NCBI GenBank assembly: GCA_009746045.1
Contig: RPFO01000253.1
Location: forward strand, 372,001 to 436,000
Direction: 5' to 3'
Length of the DNA stretch: 64,000 nucleotides
Source of the DNA: Mesostigma viride
Lineage: Eukaryota; Streptophyta; Mesostigmatophyceae; Mesostigmatales; Mesostigmataceae
Part shown: positions 22,232-34,293 of the stretch, piece by piece
Layout of the letters: each line of letters begins with the position of its first letter
Numbering within the stretch: the stretch's first letter is position 1
Notes under the pieces: generated by a model
Told to the model about the DNA's origin: nothing
The model's database searches: none
The model's input: the letters and a program-made list of their open reading frames with translations, nothing else
Program-made: the position numbers and the translations under genes

Positions 22232-24255
22232 AATTGAATTGAATTGAATTGTAACATAACTCCGTTGGGAGTATATGTAGCACACAGCCCTTGAGAGGGG
22301 GGCATATGGCCTATCATACATCCTAAGCTACTTCCTGCAAGGGTGGGGATGTAAAGGACCCTTGCTCTAGGTGCACCAGGGCACTTGCATCCCATGATCT
22401 TCAAGCTATGCCCAGCGAAGGGGGAGCCTGTCATGGGGGGGAAGAGCAGCATAGCTATACAAAGAAGCTAGGGCATGGCGTCTCAGCAGAGAGTTACTCC
22501 CTGCATGGGCACAACATAACTAAATAAAGCTAGGCATCATCTGGGGTGTGGCTCATCATAGGCACACATGTACATGATTAAGGAAAGCGCGTGGCTTAGC
22601 TAGGATAGTGCCTCTAGGAGGCGTACATGTACATGGCCACGGTCTATCTATTCTGCACTACTACTGCTGTATTCCCCTAAGCTGGGGCGTCTGGAGTCGC
22701 TGGGGCCGCGGGGGGGGGGGGTCGCCTGCCAGGGCTTGTGGCCGACGTAGATGGCCGCCCCCTTCCAGTACACCGGCTGGCCCGCCTTGGTCTGCCGGAG
22801 CTGGAGGTAGATCGGCCATAGCTCCCGTCGCCGTTGTTGCTGCGCCAGGGTCAGGTCGTCATCAAGGGTGAAGAGAGTCTTCTCGAGCCGCTTGCGGCGT
22901 CTGAGAAAAGAAATCTTGTCCGCCGGGGTCTTAAAGGTGAGAAGGAGCGGGGGCGGCCCTGCCTTACCCCGCGCGCGGGGAAGGCGGTGGGCGGCCAGCG
23001 CGATCTCACCGATAAGGCCCATGCGACCAAGGATTTCTCGCTCAAACGCACGCAAAAGCTTCTCGGAAGTCTCACCTTCCTCCATGGTGAAGTTCTTGAC
23101 AATGTCGTTGAGGCTGCGCTGGGCGAGCTCGGCCTCCTCGCGGAGGTCAAGCGTCTGCCGTTGGAGCTGGGCTGCGACGGCGGAGGTGGTGGAGGTGGTA
23201 TGTTGCTTAAGCATGTCCGCCCAGGTGGTGATGGGAGGAGCATCGCCGGCCAGGCCAGCCGGGGCTGGCTTGGCGGCAATGTCCTTCACCGCCTGGGCGG
23301 TGAGGCCTGCCGTGTTCTGCAGAACCTCGATAGCGATGGCGTTGTCCTTAAGACGCTGGTCGATGTCACGGAGCTGGGCGGTGATGGCGTCGGAGGTGGA
23401 GGTGGTGGCGGTGGAGGAGGCGAGGAGGGTGGAGGTGGCGGTGGAGATGGTGGAGGTGGCGGTGGAAAGGAGGGGAAGCTCGGCAGTCAGCGTGCCGCCG
23501 ATGGCCGCCACATCTGCAGCAATGGGGTCCACGTGCTCCTCGAGGACCTCCTTAAGGAGTGAGCGGAGGGAGGATTCGGTTAAGGTGGTGGTGAGAGGCT
23601 TGGGGGGCCAAAGCTCCCCGATGGAGCGTCCAAGGAGGGAAAAGAGAGCGAATTGCTGGAGGAAGGGGCGGTGGAGGCTGGGAATGATGTCGAAAGAGGC
23701 GAGACGAACCCAGCGAGGGTCAAAGAGGCGACCTTGGTTGAAGAGCTGCAGTTGCATAGTGCAAGAAGCGAGGCGTGCGTTCCATAAAACACGCAGACCA
23801 GGATGCGTTCCGGGTTAAGCGTGTCAAGGAAGCCGGGCTGGCTGGCTTCGGCGACAAAGTCGAGCTCTGTCCAACTCGGCTCGGCAGAGCGACTGCGCTT
23901 GGGTTCAGGCGACGCTGCGGGCGAGGCGGGCTCAGCAGGCGGCTGGGCGACCACTAGAGCTTGGCTAGTGGCGCCGCTGCCTTCTGGGCCGGTTGGCGAA
24001 GCTGCAGCCGGGGCTGCAGACGTATTTTCATTGCTGATCGAGCGCAGCCGCCAGGCTGCGTTGCGTCGAGAGGCGTTTGCTCATCGTATAGTGCGTTACA
24101 GCTTCGGAAAATTATATCAGCATGTGCGTCTAAGAAAGACGAAGCGATTGTGATATTCACAGCTGAATTCGGTGCTCAAACGTGAAAGTTATGAGCTCCG
24201 ACAGCCATGGCTACCTCGTGGCTCGTGGCTCGTGGCATGGCTAGCTCGTGGCATG
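22232..24255 (-). mobile_element. ORF1-only half-LINE inserted in element B
   Basis: Reading on the minus strand: a 5' region from about 24255, an ORF1-like gene (23957-22648), a 3' UTR, the hairpin around CTCCCAACGGAG, and a tail of AATTC repeats ending at 22232. The 10-bp sequence TGCTAGCATG occurs at both flanks (22222-22231 and 24256-24265), consistent with a target-site duplication. No ORF2, endonuclease or reverse transcriptase is present. Confidence 0.6.
22648..23957 (-). pseudogene. LINE ORF1-like RNA-binding protein, one frameshift
   Basis: The long frame from 23757 encodes 369 codons. It contains a Ser/Thr/Ala-rich central region with likely coiled coil, then a C-terminal domain: ISFLRRRKRLEKTLFTLDDD, LTLAQQQRRRELWPIYLQLR and PVYWKGAAIYVG. 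This resembles the L1 ORF1 (Transposase_22-type) C-terminal pattern of an R-rich helix, DDLT, and a final basic strand. The N-terminal part (23957 to about 23765, starting MVAQPPAEPASPAASP) lies in another frame, so one indel near 23760 breaks the gene. Degenerate homologous sequence lies at 29218-30110. The family assignment is by motif pattern only. Confidence 0.6.
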
Positions 24256-24658
24256 TGCTAGCATGGCCCAGTCCTATGTATAGGACTGGCAGTATTTGGC
24301 GTGTTTCAGGCAGTTCCAGTGGCCAAATTGAGTCCAGTTTTTTGCCACAGGTCAAGAACTATATTGTTTACATGCCTGTATTTTTTTAACATGCATATGG
24401 AATTTATTCAATTTTTGCCACTCATGCTTCCACACAAAAATGCAAATTCGCCGACGGTGCCATACATCCATGTAATTTTTAGGAGTCAGGGTGAAGTTTT
24501 CACTGATGTAGTATTTTTGCCAGCAAGAGGACATCAAATACTCCATAGACCCACATCGAAGCATCTTGGATGGACCCCCCACCTAGTCACTACACACGGT
24601 TGAAAAAGGTCAACTCAGTCCTATTATTAGGACTGAGTTGGGACAGACGACGAGTTAA

Positions 24659-26550
24659 GGGGAGGGTCCCATAGAAATATATCAAAACTTACCCCCCCTA
24701 ATAACTACAGAAATGCAACTGACAACCACTGAATGATGTTTGGGGACCATAAACATGATGTTTGGGCATGCATACCACCACTTGTTGGGGGTACTACCCC
24801 CAGCCATACACCGGCTATGAGCTAAAAATAGAAAAAAACGCTGTCCGGGGCACATCTTGCCCAGAACAGTGGGAGAACCAGTTGCATGAAAAAAGCACAC
24901 CCCATATAAAAATGTCATGGGACATGGTTTCTACCTAATTGGATCAACAAAATCAGCACATCCCTTAGAGTTATTAATTTTTGGGCCAAAAATACGCTTT
25001 TTTAGGCGGGGCGTCCCCATACACACTCATAACACATCAATTAGGCCTGAAAAGCACACGTCAAATTCTGTCATGACCATAGAAGGCACTGGCAAAGTTT
25101 GGTGGCATTCTGAGCTCAGCTGTAGCAGTTATTAATTTTGGCAGTTGGCCACCTGTGCAGACGCTAAGGAAGGCATTAGTGAGTATTAAGGCACACTAAC
25201 ACTTCCTATGCCATCCAAAAGGCTCCTGACCATGCCCAATTCGACCACAATGTACAAGGAGGTGGCTGCGCACGTCATGTGCCCTTGCCTTACCTCGACA
25301 CGGGCAACCTGTTGCGTGTGTGCACAACAATGAGGCAGGTAGCTCCACATGCCTAGCCAACACTTCTAAAGCATATTCCAGGTTTATGGTGTGGGCATCA
25401 TCCCAAAACCAAGCTCAAACACACCCTAGAACGCCATATCCACTAATTGCCCAACAAGGGTAACAACAGACAGTCCACAGAGAAAGCAGAGTTATCATAC
25501 ATGCTGCTTGCCAAGGCTTCTTACCATGGTTACCTTGCCTTGCTAGCATATGAATTAGGGCTCTCCCATTTTAGTGGGAGAGAGGCCAACAAGACAACGA
25601 TAACCCCTACCTACGTGCAGTTCCACCCATGCAGTATGCCCCTCAGAAAAACCACTGCCACCTTTCTTTCCAGCGCAATTGTTTGCCAAGAAACAAACTC
25701 AAGCTTGTGAGCCTCTAACCACAATGAAGCCTCTGCTAAGAAAGGCCGCGTCAATATTCACACAAAACTGAGTGCTGTTAGCAATCTCCTTCCAAGAAAC
25801 CACTCAGCAAATCCCTGACAACTTGACGATATGCCACGGTCACGCTTTGACACATCCCAGCCATGCAACGTACATAAAAACCACTGAAAGGTGCCAGGAA
25901 TCTGGCGATGCGCAGCACGGAATGGCATTATACCTGGCGCTAACTGCACGGAAAGAAGCCGAAAACTTGCGTTGATAACTCATAAAGGAAGCGAAACATT
26001 CATAGGATCACGTTGATCACACGATCGTACCATTACCGGAATTGTCCTTCGCCCAGCGGCGCAAGAAAGAACAACCTTCCATGGAATAATAAGACGCGCA
26101 TCCCGCGAGCCTGGAGAGTGTCTTACCGATCATGACGGAAATCTTGCCGAAACCCAGCAAATTTTTTAAAGCTTTACCAATAACGATTTAAACGCATCCT
26201 TGACGCTAGGTAAAGCCCATAAAACCTGACAATCACCGCCGCCAGCGTGCATTCTAATTTATTCCTCTCGACGAAAACATCAGATTGGACCCCCGTGGCG
26301 ATGGTCATCAATAAAATAATCGACACTGCAAAAAACGCGAACTCCGCTACGAAGTAGTATCATTTACTCATCGTCTTTAAGATTCGCTCAGTTTCTCTGC
26401 ATTCCGCGAGCTATCTTTTTCTACTCTGCCTGAAAGCACGTCGCCATGGCCAGCTCCGGTAGGGTGCGCGCCCCGTGCACCACTTTTTCACGGTACGGAC
26501 GGGTACCGCGAATTTTTCGGCGCCAAAATATTCGCGCCGGGACCGTCCCC
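24659..26550 (+). mobile_element. TTAA-flanked DNA element, family C copy 1
   Basis: Ends GGGGAGGGTCCC and GGGACCGTCCCC form imperfect inverted repeats, bounded by TTAA at 24655-24658 (shared with element B) and 26551-26554. It shares a palindrome, TTGGGGGTACTACCCCCA, and the terminal block CACGGTACGG..GGTACCGCGAATTTTT with the 30841-33472 copy. No coding region is recognised. Confidence 0.72.
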
Positions 26551-26554
26551 TTAA

Positions 26555-28184
26555 CCCATGGGTTAATGCCATTTTATTCTTCAATGGCATTATTGTCGCT
26601 AGACTAGATAGCTTAGAGTCAGCTTAGTTCGATTCGGCGGCTTCGCCCACCTCCATCCATCCCTGCATGGCAAGGAATATGTGCTACATGATCTCCCAAC
26701 GGAGTCATGTTATAATTTAATTTAATTTTTTATTTGTCGATCGCTAGCCACAATCAGCTATTCCAAACACTTGGCTTTCTACTTTCCAGTGGATATAGGG
26801 TTGTCTCCTTTATAGGGAATTCATTATAATTCGTCATGGCTGAGATGTGTTGTAATTTGGTGCTTGATGATTAATCCCGAGCAGAGACTACAGAGAGCTG
26901 CATGCCCAAGAGTGATGTCAAGTGCCGGCTGTATGCATCATGTGCACATTAATTATAGTAACATAACTCCGTTGGGAGTACATGTTGTAGCACATATCCC
27001 GGAGAAGGGGCATATGGCTTCACATTCTGGGCTATACTTCCTGCAAAATATATGCATGCATGTCATTGAACATGTTTCTATATTATATGTGTATAGAATG
27101 GCAACACATATAATATTCTGATCATATAATATCATATAATATGTATTTAGATATAATATGTGTATAGATAAAATAGCTGGAATTTAGAAAGGGCTGGAGC
27201 CTGCTGCAGGCAAGCAATATTGGTCTACTAACCCTACTAAGCAACTTGGCTTGTAGAGATTTTACTTCCGGTTTTAGTAAAATCCAGACATTCCGGCCCC
27301 TGCATGGACCGTCTAGCTGGTCATCTAGTCGCTCTACACGTAAGCCAGCAATAATTTCAATGCACAAGGCTACACATTTCTGGACATCTCCATTCATATA
27401 TTCTTCATCCTGAACGACTCGAAAACGCGGACAAGATAACGGCAGGCTCGAGCTATAGCATGGTCCGGATTCTCCCGATTTCTGGCCTGCGCTGGTTGTC
27501 TCCTTGATAGTACAATCCAGAAACGGGTTTATTCTGACAAGCTTGAGGCGGATATGAGCAAGATACTGTTCTAATACATTTTACTTGGATTCGGTGATTC
27601 TACGGCGGTGACTGATTCTTCAATGTGACACGTGGCGTACGAAGTCTTGCATGCCACATTGTACGACATGACATTTAGTCTCATCCAACACTGCTGTCTA
27701 ATAATCCGTGTTAATTGTTGATTATACTAGTAGTGACGTGACATTTAGTGACTGACTTGCGCGAAATGACCAGCCGATGTGACAATTTGTGGATAACGGG
27801 CCTATCTATCTGGTGGCCGGTCCAGAGTTAACGGACTTGATCAGGATCGAATTCACCAACGTGAGATGACCTTGCTGTCCTATCATTCATCTGTCCAGAA
27901 GCTAGTGACTGCGCCACAATTACTAGCTGTAGTAGTATATAATGAATAGGCCGTTGCCACTTGGGGTACCACTTTCCCTGCACTTGCGTCCTCGATCACT
28001 CGATCGTTCGGCATTGTTGGCTCTCACGTGCTTTCATACATTTGGGCTGCATGCATGGTTGCCATAACCAGTTCCGGGTAAACTTAATATCTACTCCTTC
28101 CTAGCTATAGGCATGCCATCTACTGCAGTACGTCATTAATTGCACGGGCTGATCTGGTTCCGTCTATAGAGTGTATTAAAATTA
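26555..28184. other. LINE tails, delta copy 3 and AT-rich DNA
   Basis: A plus-strand LINE 3' end lies at about 26625-26735 (CTCCCAACGGAG then TTATAATTTAATTTAATT). A minus-strand LINE end lies at about 26945-27080 (AACATAACTCCGTTGGGAGT), homologous to the half-LINE 3' UTR. ATATAAT-rich low complexity spans 27115-27175. The fullest minus-strand delta repeat is at about 27240-27510. The stretch 27515-28184 shows nothing recognisable. Confidence 0.5.
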
Positions 28185-28720
28185 AATTTGATTTAATTAT
28201 AACATGCCTCCGTGGGGAGATCATGTAGCACATATTCAGCAGGACTTGAGGGGTGGGTGGAGGTGGAGGAAGCCGCGTAATCAACTACTAACCTAACTCT
28301 AAGCTATTATCTAGTAGTCTATAAAATCCTAACTACACTACTCAGCAAAACGCCCCTTCCTCTTGGGGGGGGTGGCTTGCCCACAGGGGCTGGCGTATGA
28401 GCCTGGACAATCTTCTGCCACCGCTTCTATAAGAGTGTACAGACTCTTTTAATAACTGTAGTCTAGGAGCGGATCGACGTGGGATGTGGGGGGGGCGCGA
28501 GCCCCACGTGCCGTCAAGGAAATAATGTCGCAGGCCAACCAACGGTCATGCATGAAGGCCGTCCAGCGTTGCGCCATCCCCTGTGTGCTCCATGCACAGG
28601 GGTGCACTGCCGGGCCGTCACGGGCCGCCAATTATAGAGAGTGGGTCAACCACATTTCGATCCTTGCCCTGGTCGCGAGCCTAGCTGGCAGGCCTTGGCA
28701 TCCGGGATTCACTGGGCCGC
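28185..28720 (-). pseudogene. 5'-truncated LINE (family beta): ORF2 C-terminus and 3' end
   Basis: Minus strand: degenerate LINE coding, then a KIVQAH.PAPVGKPP-type segment that also occurs at about 37255-37310, then a 3' UTR matching 39010-39190. It closes with the hairpin CTCCCCACGGAG and an A/T-rich tail at 28185. No intact ORF. Confidence 0.5.
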
Positions 28721-28721
28721 C

Positions 28722-30110
28722 TAATTAATTAATTAATTAATTAATACACGTGCTCCCGTTGGGTAGTCATGGAGCACCGAAGTGCTTTTAATCCCGGTGT
28801 AGTGCACAACAGGAGAAAGGGCAGAGACCCCCAGTCTCCTTCATATGCCAAAGGCATGCCACAGCTGCATTCGGGCACGCTATAGCTAAACGGACACGTA
28901 CGCTAACGATCCGGCCGGCAATCTGTGGTACGTGCAATAAGACCCATGTGAGCATGGCATAACTAAGGAGCGTGGGCACTGGGCAAGTACTAATCTGATC
29001 GAAGCCAGGACGTAGCATGGCTGTACAAGGACTATAAGCTAAGGCTATGGCTGGTTGTGTACCGTGCACGTTAGCGGTGCACGTAGTGCATATAGGTATG
29101 GTGGCACAGCTAGGCAAACATTCTAAGCATGGCTGCCATAGCGGCAGTGACTACCAATGAAGTCAAGCTAGGGCTTCAAGCTGATTCTAGCCCGCTGCAT
29201 GGGGGCGTCCACATCTTGTGGTTGATCATCAGGACCCCGCCCCTCTAGTACACCTTGGGCTAATTCTGGGGGTCCTGCTTGTGGCGGAGGTATTCAGGCC
29301 ACAGGTCACGTCACTGCTGCTGCTGAGCGGGGGTCAGGTCGTCGACCAGCGTCCAGGTGAGGTAATTGTGCAACCGCTTGCGACGACTGAGAGGAACCGC
29401 TGCTTGTCCTCACGGGAGGGGAAGGTGAGCGCAGGACTGGTGGGGGAGCCGCCTTGTCCCGTGATCGAGTGGGGAAGGCCGTGGCACCCATGCACGCAGT
29501 TCTACTACCTCACCTACCAGGCCCATGAGTGCTGGGGTAAGGAGCCGGCAAGGGACGTTGACGTCTCACCTTGCTTCTGGGGGAATTACTGTAAATGACG
29601 CAGCACCATGCACCCGGCAGTCGCGGCGGGCGCGGTCGGTGGCCTCCCGTTGTTGAGCCTGGAGAAGGTCTTCAAGCTCCTGGCTGGAGCTTCGTAGCGA
29701 TGGCGTCGGTGGTACGTGGAGGCGGTCGCTGTCCGCAGCAGGTCCGCATAGGAGAGGGGCGGGAGGTCACCAGCATCGAGCCGGGGTGGCTGGGATGCGA
29801 TGGTGGCCGTCTGCTCCGCTATATCTTTGGGACCTGTGCATGCAAGGCCAGGGCCTCGGCGTGGGCGGTGATGGCTTCAAGCTTCTTCATGAGCACGCCG
29901 CACTTGCCCTCCACCTGGTTTAGGCGATCGAGAGACAAGTGCAGCGTGCGTCTCAGATGCCTGCGCCGCGGTGTGCAGCGTTGTGAATTGCATGGGGCTG
30001 GATCGAGCTTGTGGACGACCTTGGTTTCCACATTGGAGACCCAGGCCTCCACCTTGTTGAGCGTCATGTCCAGCAAGGTAAGCTTCTCGGCCGCCTAGTT
30101 TGCGCCCTGA
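28722..30110 (-). pseudogene. Degenerate LINE with ORF1 remnants (gamma-type 3' end)
   Basis: The minus-strand sequence 30110-29218 aligns in order with the ORF1 C-terminal region of the 22648-23957 element (CAGTACACC..., GTCAGGTCGTC, CCGCTTGCGACG on the plus strand), but it is heavily frameshifted. A 3' UTR at about 29150-28745 is homologous to 33512-33720. The hairpin GCTCCCGTTGGG and an AATT-repeat tail end at 28722. Confidence 0.5.
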
Positions 30111-30836
30111 GCACGTACGTGGACAATGATGATTCACTACTATATACTAATCGATCGTCATCCTCATATATACGGGCGGTTCCTGTATAGCGGGTCCCTG
30201 CTCCAGTGTATAGTACATAATAGTGCTCACCGCAGTTCCAATATGATGTATATCGATCGGGTCGTGGTTATGCTTGATGAAGCAGTGCATGGCGGGCGGC
30301 CAGGACTGCAGGGTCCTGCCAGTATAATGCGGGCCGGGGCGGCGGCGGGGACTATATAGCCATATGGCATGCAGAATTGCAGGTCCGCCACTGAGCAACA
30401 TGGTGCGCGGGCCGCAAAGCCCGCAAAAGTGGCGGCGTTTGGAGCACCGGCTGGGCCAGCGCGTCGACTTCGGCATGCCAGGGCCCCGAGGGCCTCCATG
30501 TACGCCTAGCTGCTGCCGGCACCATGCACCATGCAGGCCCGCTCGTGGTCGGCGTCCGACCAGTCCTCGGGGTCATGCACCAAGGACCGGGCGTATACAT
30601 ATAGCGCTGTCCAGTTAAAGCGCGGGCCACTCGGGGCGCGGCGCGCTTGTTGGGGGCCTGGAACCGAACCCGAATTAATGCATGGTCGCACACACGCGGT
30701 CATGCAGCCGGGCCGGTGGGCGGGGTGGTGATCAGAACGAAGGCCGTGGGCGGGTGAAACACTCGTACGGAATGTAATCCAGAACCGAAGCACACACGTA
30801 CATCTGGGCTGCAGCACCGCCACTTAGTCCATGCAA
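30111..30836. other. GC-rich intergenic segment
   Basis: Short overlapping ORFs on both strands but no recognisable protein, RNA or repeat. Confidence 0.35.
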
Positions 30837-30840
30837 TTAA

Positions 30841-33472
30841 GGGGAGGTGGCACCCCAAAAACCTTAAAATTTGACATATGCTAATATCACTTGAAATTCA
30901 TTTGCACAATGCTGAATTATGATTGGGGGCACTAAATAACATCTCTAGTGAGTTGTCCATGCACTTGTTGGGGGTACTACCCCCATATATACGCCAATAA
31001 TGCGCTATAAATAGCAAAAGACGCTAATTAGGGCTGGGTATGCCCCAGCCAATTCACTTATTTGTTGGCTACCAAAAATCAAGGTCATATAGTTCCCTGA
31101 GTTTGTAGCTTGCTGAGCTATTTACATCATGGAAATGGCAAAACCTTGAACAGTTATTAATTTTCCCGCAAAACAGGTCATTTTTTACCGGACATTGAGA
31201 ATAAACATATCATAAACACTTCCGATAAGGCCACAAAATCAACAAAAATTCCGGCTAACAGGGGGACAGCAGTGTTCCAAGTCCCGGGTCATTCCGACAA
31301 GTCTAGCTCAAGTTATTGCGTCAGACGTGTTTTCAGAAAAATGCCCGCTAAAACAGAAAATGTCACTATATCAGCCCTTGTAAGCATCCTGCACAAGGCA
31401 GGCAGGGCAAAACCAATCCCCCTTGGGCTCCTTAGTCAACGGGGGGTCAGCGCAGCACCCATGCAGTCCTCCCTTGCACCCGATGTGCTGCACAGCAGGA
31501 AAGGGACACCGTCAATTTCATCCGGGGACGCACATGCAAGGCAAGGAATATCATCAACATCATTCTCATCATCACTGCTACCTTCCCCATCGCCCCCTGC
31601 CCCTCCCTTTGCATCACGTCGTGACAGCCACCCTTAAAACAGGTCATTCCGACAAGTCTAGCTCAAGTAATAAGGTTATGCGTGCTAAAACCTGAACATA
31701 AGCTTAAGGGTTTTTCTTTGTATATGGCCACTTAGGCATGCTGTTTTCCATCCAAAAAGCCAGAAAGCATGCCCCACTCAATCACAAAACATAAGCAAAC
31801 GGCTAGGCACCACATCTGCCCTCACCTGCCCTCGGCATGGCCAACCTTGCCAGCGCAAGCATAGCAACACGATCGCTAGGCATACATGCCAAGAGAGCAT
31901 ACACTATACTCTACCCAAGGTTACCTTGTAAACTTCATGCCAAGAACTCAGCAAATCTATGATCAAAGCACATATAGTTAACTCTAGCACACTGATGACG
32001 ACACATGCTCAAGGTTGGGGGTCACTGTGGCACGCACTGATGGGTTTCCTAGACGACCACTCACCACCTGACAAGGCGCTAAGGACCACTCAGAAAGCAA
32101 GTAAACAAATCACACTTTGCATTCCATCCAACATGCATCAAATCCATGCTGAATATGTTATGAAGTACAAAGGGGTGGCCACGCACCTCATACTCCTTCA
32201 CCGTCCCTCGAGCATGGCCAGACTTATAAGTACGTGAATAGCAATAATGATGATGGCACTAACATGCATTACCAGCATTTTCTATGTTTCTCCCAGGTTA
32301 GAATGTAAGGGTTATGCCAACCAAGCTTACCAACACAGCAACAACTCCTTAACTGCCCTACCCGACATGGGCAACAAACTGGAACTATGGAGGGCAAGGA
32401 ACCAAGGAGATCATGGCATACAAAGCTTGCATGCAGTCAACCATGTCAACCATGGTTAGCTCAGCACATTGCTGTCTTGTCACATCATCATAACAAGGAA
32501 AGCTCAAAAAACCAATGATGGCAGCTATCTACATGCAGTCACACAAATGCAATATCTCCAACATGGTCGTCGATAAAAAAACTTCCTTCCCTACACGATC
32601 AAATGCAAAGAAACCAGTGGCGGCCGTTCAGCTTCTGACCGCTGTGATGCCGCTGCGAGGAAAGGGTTCGTCACTATCACACAACAAGAAGCGTCCATAC
32701 GCACAACATCCTTGCCAGAACACGTGCTATGAAATCCCTTACGCCTTCCCTAGGATCTATCGGCTGAGACTGAAGCGGATTTGATCAAGACATCAACGAA
32801 AACAAGCTAAAGCTGCCAGGTATTCGTCAACACGACGGCGAGCAACGGAGAGTTAACTGGCGGAAACTGACCAAAACGAACGCAAAAAACTTCGAACGAT
32901 GAGCTCTTCGAAGAAAGAACTGATAGTAGATAACAGTCGCCACAAATCTATACCTTGCCCTCGTAGATCCCTCGCCCAGGCGCGCAACAACGGCCGTTCT
33001 TCCATGGAAGGTTCCGACGTGCACTGCGCAGGCCTGAAGAAATACTTACCGAGAATGGCCGAAAATGTAGCAAAAAGCACCCGTTCGGTTTAGAATTCGA
33101 TGCTACCGATATGAATGCATCCTTCACGGTCAAAAAGACCCCCAAAACTGAGAATTTACTGCCGCAATCACGAATTCTATTTTATTCCGCGCGACCAAAA
33201 AATGCAGATTACCCCCATGCCGATGGCAGTAAAAGAAAGCAGCGATATTGTAAACCAGCCACTTGCCGCCGCAACCCGACATCATTAAATCATCGTCTTC
33301 AACATCCAAGCATTTTTTTTGCATTTCTCTAGCCCTACATTGCTAGTTTCGCCTAAACGCAGTCGCCATGGCCACTTCCGCAAGTGGTGCGCGCACGGAG
33401 CACCCACTTTTCACGGTACGGCCGGTACCGCGAATTTTTTCGCGCGGAAAATATTCGGCGCGCCACGTCCCC
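30841..33472 (+). mobile_element. TTAA-flanked DNA element, family C copy 2 (2632 bp)
   Basis: Ends GGGGAGGTGGCACC and GGCGCGCCACGTCCCC are imperfect inverted repeats, bounded by TTAA (30837-30840 and 33473-33476). It shares the TTGGGGGTACTACCCCCA palindrome and the right-end CACGGTACGG..GGTACCGCGAATTTTT block with copy 1. An internal duplication repeats CATTCCGACAAGTCTAGCTC at about 31290 and 31645. Non-coding as far as can be seen. Confidence 0.72.
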
Positions 33473-33476
33473 TTAA

Positions 33477-34290
33477 GCCTGCAACGGTTAATAACTTGTC
33501 AACTTGTTAGTTAATTAATTAATTAAATTCGTGCTCCCGTTGGGGAGTCACAGAGCACCGAAGTGCTTTTAATCCCTGTGTACATGCACAACAGGAGAAA
33601 GGGCAGAGACCCCCATTCTCCTTCATGCATGCCAAAGGCATGCCACAGCTGCACTCGGACACGCTGTAAACTGTGTGTAAACGATCCGGCAATCTGTGGG
33701 TGCAATAAGCCCCAATAACTTGTTAGGGCCCCTTAAAAGCGACCAAGTCTGGTGAGGGACGTTGGAAGTGGCAGTTGAGAGCAACTGATCCCGCTTAATT
33801 CCAGCAAGAATGCCAAAAACAAGTAAGGGGGTGTTGACTGTTGTCGTACGTTGGCGACCGTGCCGGCATGCAGGGGTGAAGCGGCCATACCGACGGCCAG
33901 CACTTGCCAGCAGTGCCCACGGGGAGCGTGGCATTGCCTTCGACCGGGTTGGTCAGTACGCCGTACGGAGCCGCAAAAATACGGGAAAACGTACACTGAA
34001 GGCCTCCGCCGTATATACGCGTATTTATTTTAGAATACGCAATTTGGACTTTTAATTTTTCGGGGGTACCAGCGGGCAGCGGGCACTGGCGCGGTGCCCA
34101 GGTTCTGGGCGCGGCGCTTTCACTGCACATTTGAGATTTTTACTACTACTAGAAGGAGATGCGTACATGCAGTTCTTTCCATAAAGCGCAAGCCTTGCAA
34201 AATGTTTGGCCGGTAGGAGATGTCAGCTAGGACTAGGTACATAACGCATCGGTGGTACTATCGGGGCACTGGGACATGGACGGATTCTCT
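33477..34290. other. Minus-strand LINE gamma 3' end and CGTAT-rich patch
   Basis: From 33720 down to 33512 (minus): a 3' UTR homologous to 28745-28950, the hairpin GTGCTCCCGTTGGGGAGTCA (plus reading) and a TTAA-repeat tail. A patch rich in TACGCGTAT/CGTAT motifs lies at about 33955-34030. No gene seen. Confidence 0.5.
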
Positions 34291-34293
34291 GCT

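Larger units (their letters stand above)
19200..24654 (+). mobile_element. TTAA-flanked non-autonomous DNA element, family B (piggyBac-like)
   Basis: Terminal inverted repeats CTCGTCGTCTGTCCC (19200) and GGGACAGACGACGAG (ending 24654) are each bounded by TTAA (19196-19199 and 24655-24658), the target duplication typical of the piggyBac superfamily. Palindromic TCCTAATATTAGGACTGAGT-type sequences sit just inside both ends. Removing nested insertions (19587-21285 with one TTAA; 22232-24265) leaves about 1.7 kb. The remainder is colinear with family A: shared CCATGGCGGCTTGCGCCCA, GTTTACGTTTTCG and GTTCTTGCTGGAAAAA. No transposase is present, so mobilisation in trans is inferred. Confidence 0.75.

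Noticed and set aside
22834-23818. Long plus-strand ORFs (242 and 316 codons) over the ORF1 region
   Set aside because: Antisense shadows of the minus-strand ORF1-like gene; low-complexity Gly/Val and Arg/Ser content and no domain.
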